From Ferrovum myxofaciens (GTDB lineage: Bacteria > Pseudomonadota > Gammaproteobacteria > Burkholderiales > Ferrovaceae), in NCBI RefSeq assembly GCF_000735045.1, contig NZ_JPOQ01000011.1, positions 1-64,000 on the forward strand: 64,000 nucleotides of DNA. The letters run 5' to 3'. Position numbers and translations under genes: made by a program. The notes under the pieces were generated by a model, which was given only the letters and a program-made list of their open reading frames with translations, made no database searches and had not been told where the DNA came from. This document shows positions 63,477 to 64,000 of the stretch, piece by piece; the first letter of the stretch is position 1; every line of letters begins with the position of its first letter.

Positions 63477-64000
63477 ATGTATAAAACCAAGTATTTTGAA
63501 CGTGGAAAAGCATCTCTCAAGGCCCTCTTGTTTCTGCCCCTGGCCTTTGGCACCCACGCCGAAACCTCCCTCTCCCAACCCCTCATCTCTGCCGGGGGAG
63601 AGGGCAGCAAATTCAGTGAAGCCGCCTGTGCCGGTTGTCATGGAAACGAAGGCGACGGGAATGCCGCAGAGGGAATACCGCGTTTGAGGGGACTTTCCGC
63701 CACGTATCTGAGGGAACAACTGCAGGCCTTCGCCTCCGATGAACGGAAAAATCCTGTCATGAACTCCATCGCCCAAACGCTCTCTACCGATGGCATCACC
63801 CATGCTGCCAACTACTATGCGCAGTTACCCCCTCTGTATCGGCCTCTGGGGGTAAAGGCCGAATCCGACAACGAACTGGCCACTCATGGCCGCTGGGGTG
63901 AAAACATTCCATCCTGTGATGATTGCCATGGCCCCGAAGGGAAGGGTGTGGGCGAAAACTTTCCGGCTTTGAATGGGCAACCGGCACTTTATCTGGAAAA
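63477..64000 (+). CDS. Diheme cytochrome c (c4-like), 3' end outside window
   Basis: The frame runs from the ATG at 63477 to the window end (174 residues seen) without a stop. A signal-peptide-like start is followed by two haem-binding sites, CAGCH at residues 51-55 and CDDCH at 147-151. The spacing of about 96 residues and sequences such as YYAQLPPL fit a tandem class I (c4-type) cytochrome that carries electrons in the periplasm. It starts 12 bases after the binding-protein stop and probably belongs to the same operon. Confidence 0.88.
   Translation, partial: MYKTKYFERGKASLKALLFLPLAFGTHAETSLSQPLISAGGEGSKFSEAACAGCHGNEGDGNAAEGIPRLRGLSATYLREQLQAFASDERKNPVMNSIAQTLSTDGITHAANYYAQLPPLYRPLGVKAESDNELATHGRWGENIPSCDDCHGPEGKGVGENFPALNGQPALYLE

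Noticed and set aside
1-64000. Insertion sequences, prophage, CRISPR array, rRNA or tRNA genes
   Set aside because: No transposase or integrase motif, no regularly spaced repeats, and no tRNA or rRNA sequence was recognised by eye; a covariance-model scan could still find a small RNA.

Overview
The window reads as a chromosomal segment of a betaproteobacterium. It carries an almost complete flagellar and chemotaxis island, then housekeeping and central-carbon genes. The evidence for this placement is the FlhDC master regulator combined with FlhF/FlhG, beta-type FliT, FliK and FlhX genes, two CheV proteins in one operon, and a CbbR-like LysR gene divergent from gap-pgk-pyk. CbbR-gap-pgk, together with a periplasmic Tat protein and a diheme cytochrome c at the right edge, would suit a chemolithoautotroph such as a Ferrovum- or Gallionella-like organism. 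That genus-level idea is inference only. No rRNA, tRNA, CRISPR array, insertion sequence or prophage was recognised.

Layout. (1) 1-7589, plus strand: 3' end of flgE, then flgFGHIJKL (rod, rings, hook-filament junction), with an internal sigma28 promoter inside flgJ for flgKL. (2) 7606-18635, minus strand: fliF-G-H-I-J-K-L-M-N-O-P-Q-R, one tightly packed operon, mostly with 4-base overlaps. fliE is divergent at 18794. (3) 19124-26125, minus: fliC, flaG, fliD, fliS, fliT, a second FliK-like gene, an FlhB-C-terminal-like gene (FlhX) and a YcgR/PilZ brake gene. (4) 26253-29523, minus: diguanylate cyclase, a coiled-coil membrane protein and a ParA-type ATPase. (5) 29755-30541, plus: flgM-flgN behind a perfect sigma28 promoter. 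(6) 30542-37967, minus: flhB-flhA-flhF-flhG-fliA-motC-motD. (7) 38391-46239, plus: flhDC, motAB, then cheV-cheV-cheY-cheZ-cheA. (8) 46196-49932, minus: ilvA followed by a metallophosphoesterase/ChaN fusion. (9) 50068-59769: rpiA and phoU (plus); yggX, argA, rsmE and a cbbR-like gene (minus); gap, pgk, pyk, purC (plus). (10) 59795-64000: an orphan histidine kinase (minus), an AT-rich gap, and a plus-strand run of a Tat-exported DsrE-like protein, a substrate-binding protein and a diheme cytochrome c cut by the window end.

How it works together. FlhDC should activate the early flagellar operons. FliA (sigma28) is held by FlgM until FlgM is exported through FlhA/B-FliPQR after the hook is complete; it then transcribes fliC, flgKL and flgMN. 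A sigma28 consensus also lies in the flhDC leader, which would close a positive loop. Two stator pairs (MotAB and MotCD), a YcgR c-di-GMP brake and a diguanylate cyclase imply that rotation is tuned by c-di-GMP. FlhF/FlhG and the ParA module imply control of where and how many flagella are built.

Least explained parts: the ParA/coiled-coil/GGDEF module, the FlhG with a lost P-loop, the phosphoesterase-ChaN fusion, and the Tat-DsrE/binding-protein/cytochrome cluster.
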